64,000 nt of DNA from contig CM082579.2 in NCBI GenBank assembly GCA_040954595.2, forward strand, positions 15,376,001 through 15,440,000, read 5' to 3'. The stretch is from Balanoglossus misakiensis (Eukaryota > Hemichordata). The first letter of the stretch is position 1. Every line of letters starts with the position of its first letter. The notes under the pieces are model-generated. The model ran no database searches. It saw only the letters and a list, made by a program, of their open reading frames with translations, and had not been told where the DNA came from. The position numbers and the translations under genes are program-made. Shown in pieces: positions 10,851 to 20,016 of this stretch.

Positions 10851-12334
10851 GTGGAAAAACGGGAATGCCGATTGGTTCAATTTAACCGGAGGGAAATTGC
10901 TACATTATATGACGTCAGTTGCGAACGATAATGCATATATTAAGCTAAGGTTGAATCCGGTTTTTCCATCAAGCACAAGCATATTTCAGTCATAAAAAAA
11001 ACGAAGAGAATAACACTAAAAAAATATTTCCTTTTTAAAAACTTCACTATAGCATTATTATAATGATGTACGTCGTACATAAAATGATACACGTGACATC
11101 GACTTGTTCAGAGTTTTAAAACAGGTAGAGAGTGCCCATGGGTAACCCGAAAACACACAAACCGGGTAAAAAATGAAAGTCCTGCGAAGGCCAGGAGTAT
11201 ACACTGAAAAATTACAATAAATCTAGTACAAAAGTTTGTATTCTCACGAATAATTAACTCTGATTGCATAAGTTTATTTCCGTCTCATTACCTTCTGAAA
11301 GCAAATCACTCACTTGCCGGTAAAAGTTGAGTAAAATACTACATCTAAACTGCATAGCGATGGCGGCCCATAAAAATAATTGCCCAGTGTCCCACTCGCA
11401 ATGCACAACTTTTTAGGCCAAGTGCTAATGATATTCGAATTTTCGAAGGTTACGCAATATACACATACATGTATAAATATTAATTTATGAACAATTTCCA
11501 GTGTTCACGCTGGGATTTCTTTCGTTCTAGTTTACTCGTTATATAATGTACCAATTCCCTCCGGTAAGTTGAGCCGATTCCCATCACTTTGAGCCAATCG
11601 ATATTCATGGTTTTTCAGCATTTCAGTCGACTATATTTACACCTGTTGCATGTCTTTGCAGTTTTTGACTTGACGCTTACAACCGAGTCGCACCGCACGC
11701 AGTACTTTGTTGTTGTCTTCATGTTTAGTTGTTGTTTTGCGCACACTATTTGCACAAAAATATCTGCTCGTTTTGTTATCAACGATCGAGTATATGTTAG
11801 GAAGTCCGACATAGAGAACTTTGTTCTAAATATTCAATGCCCCACAAATGATATACTACACTGCTCGACACAACACACCCCAGCCATACTCCATTAGTAC
11901 ACGCCACAAACACCGTATTTATACAGCCTGAGGGATTTCAGCTTCGAACTTATTGCCCAATCATATTCGACTATTTCCAACCAATCCCCTTCTGACTAAT
12001 TGACCAATCACACGCTTCGAGCATAATTTCCAAAAAAGGCAAAACTAACGAATTTGCTACATCTTTCCGGTTTCATCTTCAACAGTTTCTAACATTTTTT
12101 TGGACCCCCTCCCCCTCGATAAACACCCATACTCAAAGGGTAACTTCATTTAATTGTCAGTAAATAAAATCAATTCACAGTCTTATTACATGTACTATTT
12201 ATAATATACTCAAATTTCCACTACAAAATATCTGTATATGTGCGTTAAATTCTGAAATCTTTCCACCCAAACCTCTAGTTATGCAAATTTAAATTGCTGT
12301 CTGTTGCGTTCGCCTACGGTTTCTCGAGCTCATT
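10851..12334. other. Non-coding loop between the arms of inverted repeat 2
   Basis: About 1.5 kb with no convincing gene. The ORF at 11589-11897 has no recognisable domain. Several CCAAT/ATTGG words and one TGACGTCA palindrome (about 10910) occur, but no promoter can be placed with confidence. Confidence 0.4.
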
Positions 12335-12791
12335 TTCGGACATTCGAATCTAACTCCTGATTGGCCTATAAACTTATTTCTTTCATCAACACTTTCTAAC
12401 CGTTAACCCGCTGTACCTCCGCATGTCTCCACAAGAGCTAGGAGCTCAGAATCGGATGAACGAGACAAGCGGTCTCTCACGTTTAGTAACCGTAACACCG
12501 TTAAAGGTAGGTTTTCATTGATTCTAATAAGTCTCCGTTCATCAACATTTCAAAAATTCTCCATAACCCAGTAGTTGCCACTGTGCTTCAATGAAATATT
12601 TCCTTTCAAACTTGCAAATGGTAACCGAATCTCAAATCGCAAATCTTTCCATTTTTAATAACGAAGTCGGATGCCGCAATCACCAACTCACTTTTTTATC
12701 GGACTCCATCATTCTAATACTTTACTTCAATGTTCAAAAATTGTGTAAAACAATATCCACTCTCAATCTATTTTTCAGGTTTAACGGCGTT
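12335..12791 (+). repeat. Inverted repeat 2, right arm (upstream of exon A)
   Basis: Reverse complement of 10382-10850. It ends with the acceptor-like TTTTTCAG at 12778 and the 13 nt before the ATG of exon A. It either contains the 5' flank of the OB-fold gene or is an intron upstream of exon A. Confidence 0.88.
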
Positions 12792-13061
12792 ATGGCATCC
12801 CCGGCTCCCGGTCCCTCATCCCCAACCAGCCAAGGCGTGGCACTGAAATTGCGCCTCATGGAGGATGTCGAGATCCGGAATTCCGCCAACGGGAAACTGT
12901 TTAGCGTGCCTTGTATGCAGCAGGATGGCAACGTTCTGGAACTTAAATTCTGGAAAGAAAATCCGAAGTGGCTGAACAGATTACAGAAGGGAGAATACGT
13001 ACAGCTCCGCAACTTTTCCACTGGAAGAGATAATACCATTTGCCTCTATGATAGAGCAAAG
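12792..13061 (+). CDS. RPA-like OB-fold protein, exon A
   Basis: 90 codons from ATG (12792) to an AAAG|GTACGT donor at 13062, phase 0. A Pro/Ser-rich start (MASPAPGPSSP) leads to a segment whose strand pattern suits a single-stranded-DNA-binding OB fold of the RPA type: NGKLFSVPCMQQDGNVLELKFW, the NPKWLNRLQKGEYVQLRNFS block and a closing CLYDRAK. The OB-fold call rests on this general pattern, not on an alignment. An acceptor lies 13 nt before the ATG, so the real start may be further upstream; in this frame the exon would begin mid-codon. If exon A joins 13479 directly, the frame continues. Function is inferred only: nucleic-acid binding, perhaps of a multicopy or mobile-element-borne gene. 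Confidence 0.6.
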
Positions 13062-13478
13062 GTACGTTATAATCGCACCCCGTAACTTATGGGCCTGACT
13101 TTTTTTTTGCCGTAGTCATTTTGGGTATCTTAACCTCCCATCTTCTACATTTTTAGAAATTTACTCTACAAAATTGAATGACCCATTACATTTTAGAGAC
13201 CTTTCCCGAATTCAACCGAAGCCCAATGGGAAGGTCTTCGGATGTAATCCAATATGGCAGCCTCCATGCGATCACGTACATTGAAAATCCATTTATATGA
13301 TACAACCATGCCTTGTCAACTCACCTCGGGTCAAAATTACTGCCATCGATTCATCATTTTGCAGTTCAAATTTTAAAAAGCAACTGACAAAAAACAACCA
13401 CTCTTGCACTATTTCTCCACAACATTTACTACTCGTAATTATTAACATTCAATGTTTTCCATTTTATTTCCACTACAG
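13062..13478 (+). other. Intron between exons A and C, with exon B missing
   Basis: Begins with GTACGT and ends with TTTCCACTACAG. The first 230 bp match the intron at 9785-10015. Beyond 13293 the sequence is unrelated to the upstream copy, and the region where exon B should lie is absent. Confidence 0.55.
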
Positions 13479-13685
13479 TATGAATCAGTGACACATACAT
13501 CGAATTCTACAAAGAGACGTAAACTGACCATAACTGATGGCACAAGAGATGCTGAAGTCAACCTTTGGGGTGAGAAAACAGCGCTGCCACTGGATGTAGG
13601 TGCCACAGTTAAACTAGGCCCATTGGTTATCAACAGATATAAAACATCGTCCACATTAAATACAACAGCGACAACTGAAGTGGAG
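13479..13685 (+). CDS. RPA-like OB-fold protein, exon C
   Basis: 69 codons between a CACTACAG acceptor and a GAG|GTGAGA donor at 13686, both phase 0. It contains TKRRKLTITDGTRDAEVNLW, a typical core of an RPA-like OB fold (basic strand, TDG turn, then a strand ending in LW), followed by LDVGATVKLG and NRYK. The minus-strand copy at 8887-9061 uses the same splice sites. The frame stays open past the donor to 14333, but similarity with the other copy ends at about 13703 and base composition changes there. Reading through would therefore fuse this exon to foreign DNA. Confidence 0.62.
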
Positions 13686-13702
13686 GTGAGACATAAAATA
13701 CT

Positions 13703-15028
13703 GTTCCTGATGCTCCGTGAGAACTGTCAAGTAGCCACGGTTCTAGGCGACATAGGATGGATGTCCACGGTACGGGAGGAGGCCATGCATGTATACGGGA
13801 AGGAAAAGACCGAAGCCAACCTGCCCGTACCATCCGACGCAGCCATAAAAACCTGCACACTACCTCGGGAGTTCAATCCAGGCCGCGTACGTGGGGGATT
13901 CGTTGGCCATATCTCCCCGCAAGAGCCCACAAGAACCACCACCGCAGCTGACGACCTGGAGGAAACTTTGAGCATCTTCCGGGATCCGCAGCTGGAAAAA
14001 CAGGTACTCGGTGGCGACAAGGACCAGGCGATGGAGGTGTCGGAAGGGCCAGACCCACCCCGCACCCGTGTATCACCCCCAATAGCAGTAGCGAGAGACG
14101 GGCGAAACCAACGGCTGCTGCAGGAGCCATCACCCCCACGCCAAGAAATGCTGCCGCTGCAGTCACTGATCAACCCATTGGAGCTGGAGGCGACGTTGGA
14201 GGCGGGGGAATATCTAATCCCCTGGGAACTTCGACGCCACCCCGGCAGCCCTACTAGGTCCAGATCCCCAACCCGGTCGCCGCGACCGGAGCGTTCTCGA
14301 GAGGAAAGGCGGGACCGCCCACCTTCCCGTTAACGACCATCCTTTTCACGCTGGGGAGATCTCAGCCCCAGACGTCGATCACCGATCCGGTTTCCGACGC
14401 CGGAACCGCCCAAAGAAGACGAACGCCGCTGGAGGAGCGCCAGGCCGGCCCGAAGGAGCCCCCTATCCTCTGTTCCACATTACTCATCAGGCCCTTCTCC
14501 ATGTCCGTTCCCGGGAGGCCGGAGGTCCACGCGCAAACTGAAGAAACACGCCTTTCAGTGCCACCTTCCAGTTATTTTTACTGAGAAGCCGGTAGTATTC
14601 CGCGAGCGGGACGCGGTGGAGGCGTTAGAGAAACTCACCTATACTGGCTGTGTGGTCCAGGAAATGAAATACCCGACCTGCTAGACTTCTATATCCGCAG
14701 GGGCGGACCTGGACGGATCCCTACGGAATCCTTTTGTTCACCGGAGTCCATGGTGATGATGAAGCGCCTGTGCGTCTTCCGGGGGTGGGAGGTGCCGAAC
14801 AGGTTCCGACTGAGCTCCCCCACCACACCAGCGATTCTCATCCACTGGCGTGTCCTTAGCATACTGCTGAGGTGGGTATCCCAATCACGACAGGAAGAAT
14901 TCCGGGAAATCCGACCTCACCGGAAAACATCATCAATCCGGACACAGCAACCAGAGAGGACGGGGGCGGAAGCAGTCGCACAGAATCCATCGACGCAGGG
15001 GGAGCGAGGACGCGCCAGGGGTTTTTGA
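13703..15028 (+). pseudogene. GC-rich broken ORF of an unrecognised, probably repeat-borne family
   Basis: From 13703 the DNA becomes GC-rich and reads open to TAA at 14331, with a conserved-looking start (VLGDIGWMSTVREEA, VYGKEKT) and an Arg/Ser/Pro-rich tail near 14240-14330 (SPTRSRSPTRSPRPERSRE). The same frame is open after the stop to 14684 with more RS/RP sequence and KKHAFQCHLPVIF. A frame change near 14670 then leads to LLDFYIRRGGPGR and to the 14750-15028 frame (GWEVPNRF, LIHWRVLSILL). So there is one nonsense codon and one frameshift. I have an unverified impression of similar ORFs being multicopy in marine invertebrates, but I cannot name the family and assign no function. Confidence 0.5.
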
Positions 15029-15127
15029 TGCATTTTTTATCCCCCAAGCGTGCGCGGAGGAGTGCCGAGTGGAAGACGCGCCCACCACCATAGATGACCT
15101 CACTGACTACGATGTTGGTGTCCCCCC

Positions 15128-15331
15128 TGTTATGTTTCCATCAACATGGGAATAATAATGCGATCATAAGGTATAACAACAACCTATTTATTGATCGGCT
15201 GAAAAGACTCAACAATGTGCTTCGCCTTATCTGGGCGGAAGTGACATCGTACAGCAATTCATAAACAAGTGGAACACCAACAATGCAAAACTAGAGGGCG
15301 CTATATTGATCGTAGCTGTCAGAATACTACA
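15128..15331 (-). repeat. 3' LTR of the Ty3/gypsy element
   Basis: 204 bp, TGTTATG...ATACTACA on the plus strand. It differs from the other LTR at two sites (GACATCG against GACGTCG, GCAAAAC against GCAACAC). It contains AGAGGGCGCTATATTGATC, which shares the GAGGGCGCTAT word with the 309-bp array. Confidence 0.97.
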
Positions 15332-15344
15332 TCCCCTCTTCTTT
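15332..15344 (-). promoter_or_regulatory. Polypurine tract
   Basis: On the element strand, a purine run (AAAGAAGAGGGGA) directly abuts the 3' LTR, the expected place for plus-strand priming of reverse transcription. Confidence 0.8.
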
Positions 15345-15550
15345 AAGATAAATTGTTTCAAAACTCTTTTTGAATACGAATGTCACTGTGAATTGTCCTG
15401 TGCAAACTCTGCATTCATCTTGAATCAGTCTTTGTCAAAATCAAACGCAACGAACATGAAAAATACTCTGGGAAAAATGTGATAAATTTTCCTCTGTATA
15501 ACTCAACTTTCTGTGGAACAAATGACATATCTCAATATCAGAAAAAGCTA

Positions 15551-15892
15551 TCAATCAGTCACATAATCTTTGTATCGAGACGGCTTTTGTATATTTGTTC
15601 TGGTTCGTGTTGATCTCAACGATTCTTGGGCTGGTGACGCTGGCATTGCGGGTTGTTGAGGCGGTGTTCCGTCTGTGACTGCTGGTGCAATATTGTGTTG
15701 ATCCATCCCTGTCTGTGCTGGTTTCAGTTCTGCGCTGACTGGTTTCATGTGGATCCTGTTGCGTCGCATTTGTTTCCCGTTGTCTAACTTCACGGTGTAG
15801 GACCTAGGTGTGTTTGCTGGGGCTACAACTCTCGCTGGACTCCATGTTTTGCTGATTGGGCTTTGTACATGGACTTGTTGACCTGTCAGCAA
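15551..15892 (-). CDS. Integrase C-terminal region of the Ty3/gypsy element
   Basis: Continues the integrase frame after a TAA at 15893-15895, so it is the last part of Pol and not a separate gene; the apparent start is a TTG codon. Its first half (SPISKTWSPARVV and YTVKLDNGKQMRRNRIHMKP) is the small SH3-like integrase tail seen in Mag/Ty3 elements, and the rest is a Pro/Gln-rich end. Confidence 0.8.
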   Translation of the reverse strand: MLTGQQVHVQSPISKTWSPARVVAPANTPRSYTVKLDNGKQMRRNRIHMKPVSAELKPAQTGMDQHNIAPAVTDGTPPQQPAMPASPAQESLRSTRTRTNIQKPSRYKDYVTD

Positions 15893-16873
15893 TTATGGTA
15901 GTTGTCTGGAGTGCTGGTCGTGGCTGGAAGTCTGGGCCTGCTGTTGAGATGTCAGGTATTGACGAACTTCCTCCCCGTTTCTTGCTGGGTGAATTTTGGC
16001 TGGGAGAGTTGTCTTGTATGCTCTGCTGTTCAGCAACTCAGCTGGTGACGGTATGTTGGACTTCAATGGAGTCGCGCGAAGTGCCAACAATGCTAGATTC
16101 GGATCATCTCCGGACTCTTTGCACTTCATCAGGATGTTCTTCACGGTCTGTACATGTCGCTCGATAAAACCGTGCCCTTTGGGATAGTATGGTGATGATG
16201 TGACTATCGCAAAACCATACTTCTCAGTTAGGCTGTGGAAGTCTCTAGCTGTAAACTGAGATCCGTTGTCACAAACTAGTTTCTCGGGTATTCCTTGCTC
16301 TGCAAATAGAATTCGGAGGGCTCTCATAATGGTACTGGCTCTGAGGTCTTCAAGTTTCCTAATGAAGGGGAACTTGGAGTAGTAGTCAGCAACTATCATG
16401 TACCATGTTTGGTTCACGTAGAATAGGTCTGCTCCAATTGTGTGCCACGGTCGTGGTGGAATTTCCATTGGAATCATCGGTTCCTTCTGCTGGGAATTCT
16501 GGAATTTCTGGCACGCGTTGCATCCTGTTACTAGTCTCTCTATATCTTTACAAATTCCAGGCCAGTACACGCTGGATCTGGCTCTCAGCTTGCATTTCTC
16601 GATCCCCAGGTGACTGCTATGAATGCGTTGTAGCATTTCATCTCTCATTACTGCTGGTATGAGGAGTCGGCTGCCTATCAGGATAATACCATCTTCGATA
16701 GCGATATCGTCTCGAATAGACCAGTAGGGTCGAATATCAGCGTGAATGTCCTTGATGCTATCTGGCCATCCTTTCAGGACTTGCTCGATCAATAATTGAA
16801 GAATTTCATCTTTGGTAGTTTCTTCTTTGATCTCCATCTGTCTCATTGGTGTGATCTTCACCAGGTGGTGTAT
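15893..16873 (-). CDS. Integrase of the Ty3/gypsy element
   Basis: Follows the upstream Gag-Pol frame directly after a TAG at 16874-16876. In the translation counted from codon 16861, the zinc-binding HHCC set is H81, H84, C114, C117, and the catalytic DDE triad is D145 (GADLF), D198 (CDNGSQF) and E234. All key residues are present. The frame ends at TAA 15893-15895. Separation from RT by a single in-frame stop is either an inactivating mutation or, less likely, a readthrough site. Confidence 0.92.
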   Translation of the reverse strand: MHHLVKITPMRQMEIKEETTKDEILQLLIEQVLKGWPDSIKDIHADIRPYWSIRDDIAIEDGIILIGSRLLIPAVMRDEMLQRIHSSHLGIEKCKLRARSSVYWPGICKDIERLVTGCNACQKFQNSQQKEPMIPMEIPPRPWHTIGADLFYVNQTWYMIVADYYSKFPFIRKLEDLRASTIMRALRILFAEQGIPEKLVCDNGSQFTARDFHSLTEKYGFAIVTSSPYYPKGHGFIERHVQTVKNILMKCKESGDDPNLALLALRATPLKSNIPSPAELLNSRAYKTTLPAKIHPARNGEEVRQYLTSQQQAQTSSHDQHSRQLP

Positions 16874-19702
16874 CTAGACTTTCATGTCACTGATTTCGTT
16901 CTGATCTTGTGGTGACAGTCTACATAGTGCGTCGGCAAGTATCATCTGTTTGCCTGGCTTGTAGTGTATGGTGAAATCATACGGCTGTATGCGCAACAGC
17001 ATTCTCTGTAATCGGGGTGGTGCCTTGGTCAAATTCTTCCTCTGAATTTGCTCCAACGGTCGATGATCACTCTCTACTATGAAACTTCTGCCGTAGAGAT
17101 ATGTGCGAAACTTCTCACATCCGTAGACTACCGCGAGTAGTTCTCTTTCTATATTGGCGTATCGGGTTTCCGCTGGTGTCAGGGCCTTGGACGCAAATGC
17201 TATAGGTCTCTGTTCCTGTATGAGCACCGCTCCGATTCCCTTTCCCGATGCGTCGACTTGTAGAGTGACAGGCTTCTTACGGTCGTAGTAAGCAAGTGTA
17301 GTCTTTGTGCTGATCAGGTCCTTGATCATATTGAAAGACTTTGTGTGTGTCGGAGACCACTCAAACTCAGTGTCGTCTCTGATGAGCTCTCTCAGTGGTG
17401 CTGTGTGTTCAGCTAATCTGGGTATGAATGAACCCATGTAGTTCACCATTCCGAGGAATGTGCGCAGTTCGTTCTTGTCTCTAGGCGGATGCATCATCTC
17501 TATCGCCTTGACCTTTTCTGGGTTGGGTTTAACTCCGTCTTCTGTGTATAACATGCCAAAGAAACTACATTCTTTTGTCTTGATGTAGCATTTCTCTTTG
17601 TTTAGTTTAATGCCTGCTTTCCTGGTTCGTTCCATGGCTTCGTGTAGATGCAGGTCATGGTGTCGCTCTCCTGATCCGAAGACTTGTATATCGTCTGCAA
17701 TGCCGACTGCACCTTCACACTCTCTGTATGTTTCATCAATTTTGAATTGAAACACATCTTGGCTCATCCTTAGCCCAAATGGCATTCGTAGGAATCTGTA
17801 ACGGCCATATGGTGTGTTAAAGGTCGTCAGGAAGGATGATTCTTCATCGATCTTTACATTCCAGTATCCGTTCCGCGCGTCTAGCTTGCTGAAAAGTGTT
17901 GCGCCTGCCAACTTTGGGGTAATCTCCTCCAATGTGGGTGTAGGGTAATGATCCCTTTTAATGGCTTTGTTCAAGTCCTTCGGGTCCAGACAAATGCGAA
18001 GTCTTCCATTGTCTTTCTCCCGGACAACAAGAGAATTGACCCAGTTCGTAGGCTGGTTCACTTTGGCGATGATTTGCTTATCTTCCATCTCCTGCAGCTC
18101 GGTTTTGAGTCTATCCATTAGTTCTAATGGAACTCTGCGGGCAGGGTGTACTACTGGTTGTACTTCTGGATCAAGAGTGATGTGGTATGTGTAGTTTTCA
18201 AAACATCCGACCACGTCGTCAAAGCAATCAGGGTACATCCTCAGCAACTGTTCTTTGTTCTTTATGGGAGGGCGGTCCCTGATGGGTGTATTACTGTCTA
18301 TGTAGTCATCTGCAGGGTTTCTGTTTCTTCCTGCTGGCTTCTGTTCGTTCATCTTTCTCTTTTCCACTTCCACATTTCTTCCAGGCTGTGCTGTCTTGCA
18401 CTCTGGGCTCGCCTGCACTTGTATGGCTTCTACTGAACAGTTTATTTGTATCAGGTTTAAGGCTCTGCTTGCCTTTAACCCTAAAATGGCTGGGCCTGCG
18501 GCGTCAGTTACATAGAAGAGGCATCTGATTTTCCTCTCTCTATGTTCACATGGAATGACGATGGTGCCAAGCTGTTTGATTTTGGAACCTCCATATGCGG
18601 TAAGGATTGTTTTATTTTCCTTCAAGTGCCCGCGTTTTGGATTTCCGTGTTTATCCAGTTTCTCTGGAAATATGATCTTGAAAAGGCAGAGGGGCAGTAT
18701 ATTGCTCTGTGCACCGGTATCAAACTTGCATCTCAGTGCTACTTTCCTTTTCTTTTCGCTCTGTGTGATTGTCAGTTTCGTGTATATTTCTTCTTGTCTG
18801 TTGATGTTGTCCAATGCATTTATTTCGATAGTTCCAACATCTAGGACTTCATCATCTATTTGATGCATGTTGCTGCTCGAGCGTGTCACATTATGGATTG
18901 GTTTTCCACCTCGTCTCTGCTGTGACTTCGGTTCGCTTGAGCTGGTTTTGGAACGGCATACCGCCTGCCAGTGATTAGGTTTCCCACAATTTCGGCATTT
19001 CGAGCCATATGCTGGGCAGTTACTTTTCACTGAGGTGTCATGCTTTTTTCCGCAATGCTTACATTGTTTGGGGTGTGTCTTGTTGGGCTGCCTTTTTACT
19101 GCGTTGACAGCTTTGCTATCCACAGGATTAGCAATATGGCAATTTGTGAGCGTTTTCATGTGTTTTGTTGTGGCTTCGTGACCTCTAGCTATATCGAGCG
19201 CCTCCTTCAAGGTCAGTTTCTCATCACGCCCAATAAGTTTCTTCTGTATTTCTTGGTGACAGATCCCCCATATCAACTGATCTACGAGTCTTGCTTCCTG
19301 TTCTTTTGTATCCCCAAATTTGCATTTGGCGGCTTCATTTTTCAATTTCGAAAAGAAATCATCAACTGGTTCTCCAGGGTCTTGTCTCATATCTTGGAAT
19401 TGGTATCTATGTATGCGATGATTCGACTTCGGCTCTAAGTGTTCGGAAAATTTGTCGAATAGTACTGTGGGGTCTTTCCGCTGGTCTTCATTTTCAAACG
19501 ACCAACTGTTGTATTTGTCAAGACCTGGTTCACCGGACCATAGAAGTATGTAGCTAGCTTTCTCTTCATCGTTAGCATCTTTAAGTGCTGTCTTAAATGT
19601 TAACTCACATTTTTGACGAAAACGACTGAAGGCTATTGCTAGATCTGGCGCGTCCCATTCCATCTTTGGGGCTGTGAAGGGCGTTTGTAGTGCGGCCGCC
19701 AT
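16874..19702 (-). CDS. Gag-protease-RT-RNase H polyprotein of the Ty3/gypsy element
   Basis: 942 codons, open throughout. The ATG at 19702 has a good context (AAGATGG). Capsid-type Gag fills residues 1-200. Zinc knuckles lie at about 214-249; the second is a perfect CX2CX4HX4C (CRNCGKPNHWQAVC). The aspartic protease DTGA is at 328-331. In the RT, the first catalytic Asp is D608 (KLDARNGYW) and the ADD motif is at 669-671, where many Ty3 elements have YIDD or VDD. RNase H acidic residues are near 817, 852 and 879. Gag and Pol are fused without a frameshift, as in Mag-type elements. The frame stops at TAG 16874-16876 just before the integrase. Confidence 0.95.
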   Translation of the reverse strand: MAAALQTPFTAPKMEWDAPDLAIAFSRFRQKCELTFKTALKDANDEEKASYILLWSGEPGLDKYNSWSFENEDQRKDPTVLFDKFSEHLEPKSNHRIHRYQFQDMRQDPGEPVDDFFSKLKNEAAKCKFGDTKEQEARLVDQLIWGICHQEIQKKLIGRDEKLTLKEALDIARGHEATTKHMKTLTNCHIANPVDSKAVNAVKRQPNKTHPKQCKHCGKKHDTSVKSNCPAYGSKCRNCGKPNHWQAVCRSKTSSSEPKSQQRRGGKPIHNVTRSSSNMHQIDDEVLDVGTIEINALDNINRQEEIYTKLTITQSEKKRKVALRCKFDTGAQSNILPLCLFKIIFPEKLDKHGNPKRGHLKENKTILTAYGGSKIKQLGTIVIPCEHRERKIRCLFYVTDAAGPAILGLKASRALNLIQINCSVEAIQVQASPECKTAQPGRNVEVEKRKMNEQKPAGRNRNPADDYIDSNTPIRDRPPIKNKEQLLRMYPDCFDDVVGCFENYTYHITLDPEVQPVVHPARRVPLELMDRLKTELQEMEDKQIIAKVNQPTNWVNSLVVREKDNGRLRICLDPKDLNKAIKRDHYPTPTLEEITPKLAGATLFSKLDARNGYWNVKIDEESSFLTTFNTPYGRYRFLRMPFGLRMSQDVFQFKIDETYRECEGAVGIADDIQVFGSGERHHDLHLHEAMERTRKAGIKLNKEKCYIKTKECSFFGMLYTEDGVKPNPEKVKAIEMMHPPRDKNELRTFLGMVNYMGSFIPRLAEHTAPLRELIRDDTEFEWSPTHTKSFNMIKDLISTKTTLAYYDRKKPVTLQVDASGKGIGAVLIQEQRPIAFASKALTPAETRYANIERELLAVVYGCEKFRTYLYGRSFIVESDHRPLEQIQRKNLTKAPPRLQRMLLRIQPYDFTIHYKPGKQMILADALCRLSPQDQNEISDMKV

Positions 19703-19794
19703 CTTGTCAGGTCAGTTCGATGGTCTTTTCTTCTGTAGTTTTGGTGTCTTGTGTAGTCGATAGTGTGTAAAGTCTGCTTACATCTGATCACTCA

Positions 19795-19812
19795 CGTTCA
19801 CCGCTGCCACCA
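19795..19812 (-). promoter_or_regulatory. Primer-binding site
   Basis: Directly inside the 5' LTR on the element strand, TGGTGGCAGCGGTGAACG. It begins with TGG, the complement of a tRNA CCA end. I did not assign the tRNA. Confidence 0.75.
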
Positions 19813-20016
19813 TGTTATGTTTCCATCAACATGGGAATAATAATGCGATCATAAGGTATAACAACAACCTATTTATTGATCGGCTGAAAAGACTCAACAA
19901 TGTGCTTCGCCTTATCTGGGCGGAAGTGACGTCGTACAGCAATTCATAAACAAGTGGAACACCAACAATGCAACACTAGAGGGCGCTATATTGATCGTAG
20001 CTGTCAGAATACTACA
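19813..20016 (-). repeat. 5' LTR of the Ty3/gypsy element
   Basis: 204 bp with TG...CA ends, identical to the 3' LTR except at two sites. It drives the element on the minus strand. It is followed on the plus strand by a run of C. Confidence 0.97.

Larger units (their letters stand above)
15128..20016 (-). mobile_element. Ty3/gypsy LTR retrotransposon (Mag-like), near-complete
   Basis: 4.89 kb bounded by two 204-bp LTRs (TG...CA ends) that differ at only two positions, so the insertion is young. Both flanks carry CCCCC, compatible with the 5-bp target duplication of Ty3 elements but inside C-runs and so ambiguous. Gag and Pol share one frame in the order zinc knuckle, protease, RT, RNase H, integrase, broken by two in-frame stops. 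There is no envelope ORF. It sits beside the GC-rich ORF fragment and does not interrupt a recognisable host gene. Confidence 0.96.

Noticed and set aside
12779-12791. Direct splice of exon B (donor 10355) to the acceptor at 12778
   Set aside because: The phase gives GTT TAA at once. Exon B fits in frame before exon C instead.
17961-19557. Plus-strand ORFs of 64-132 aa across the retrotransposon
   Set aside because: They are antisense shadows of the Gag-Pol frame.
15128-20016. Envelope-bearing (retrovirus-like) element
   Set aside because: After the integrase tail only the polypurine tract and LTR follow, leaving no room for an envelope gene.
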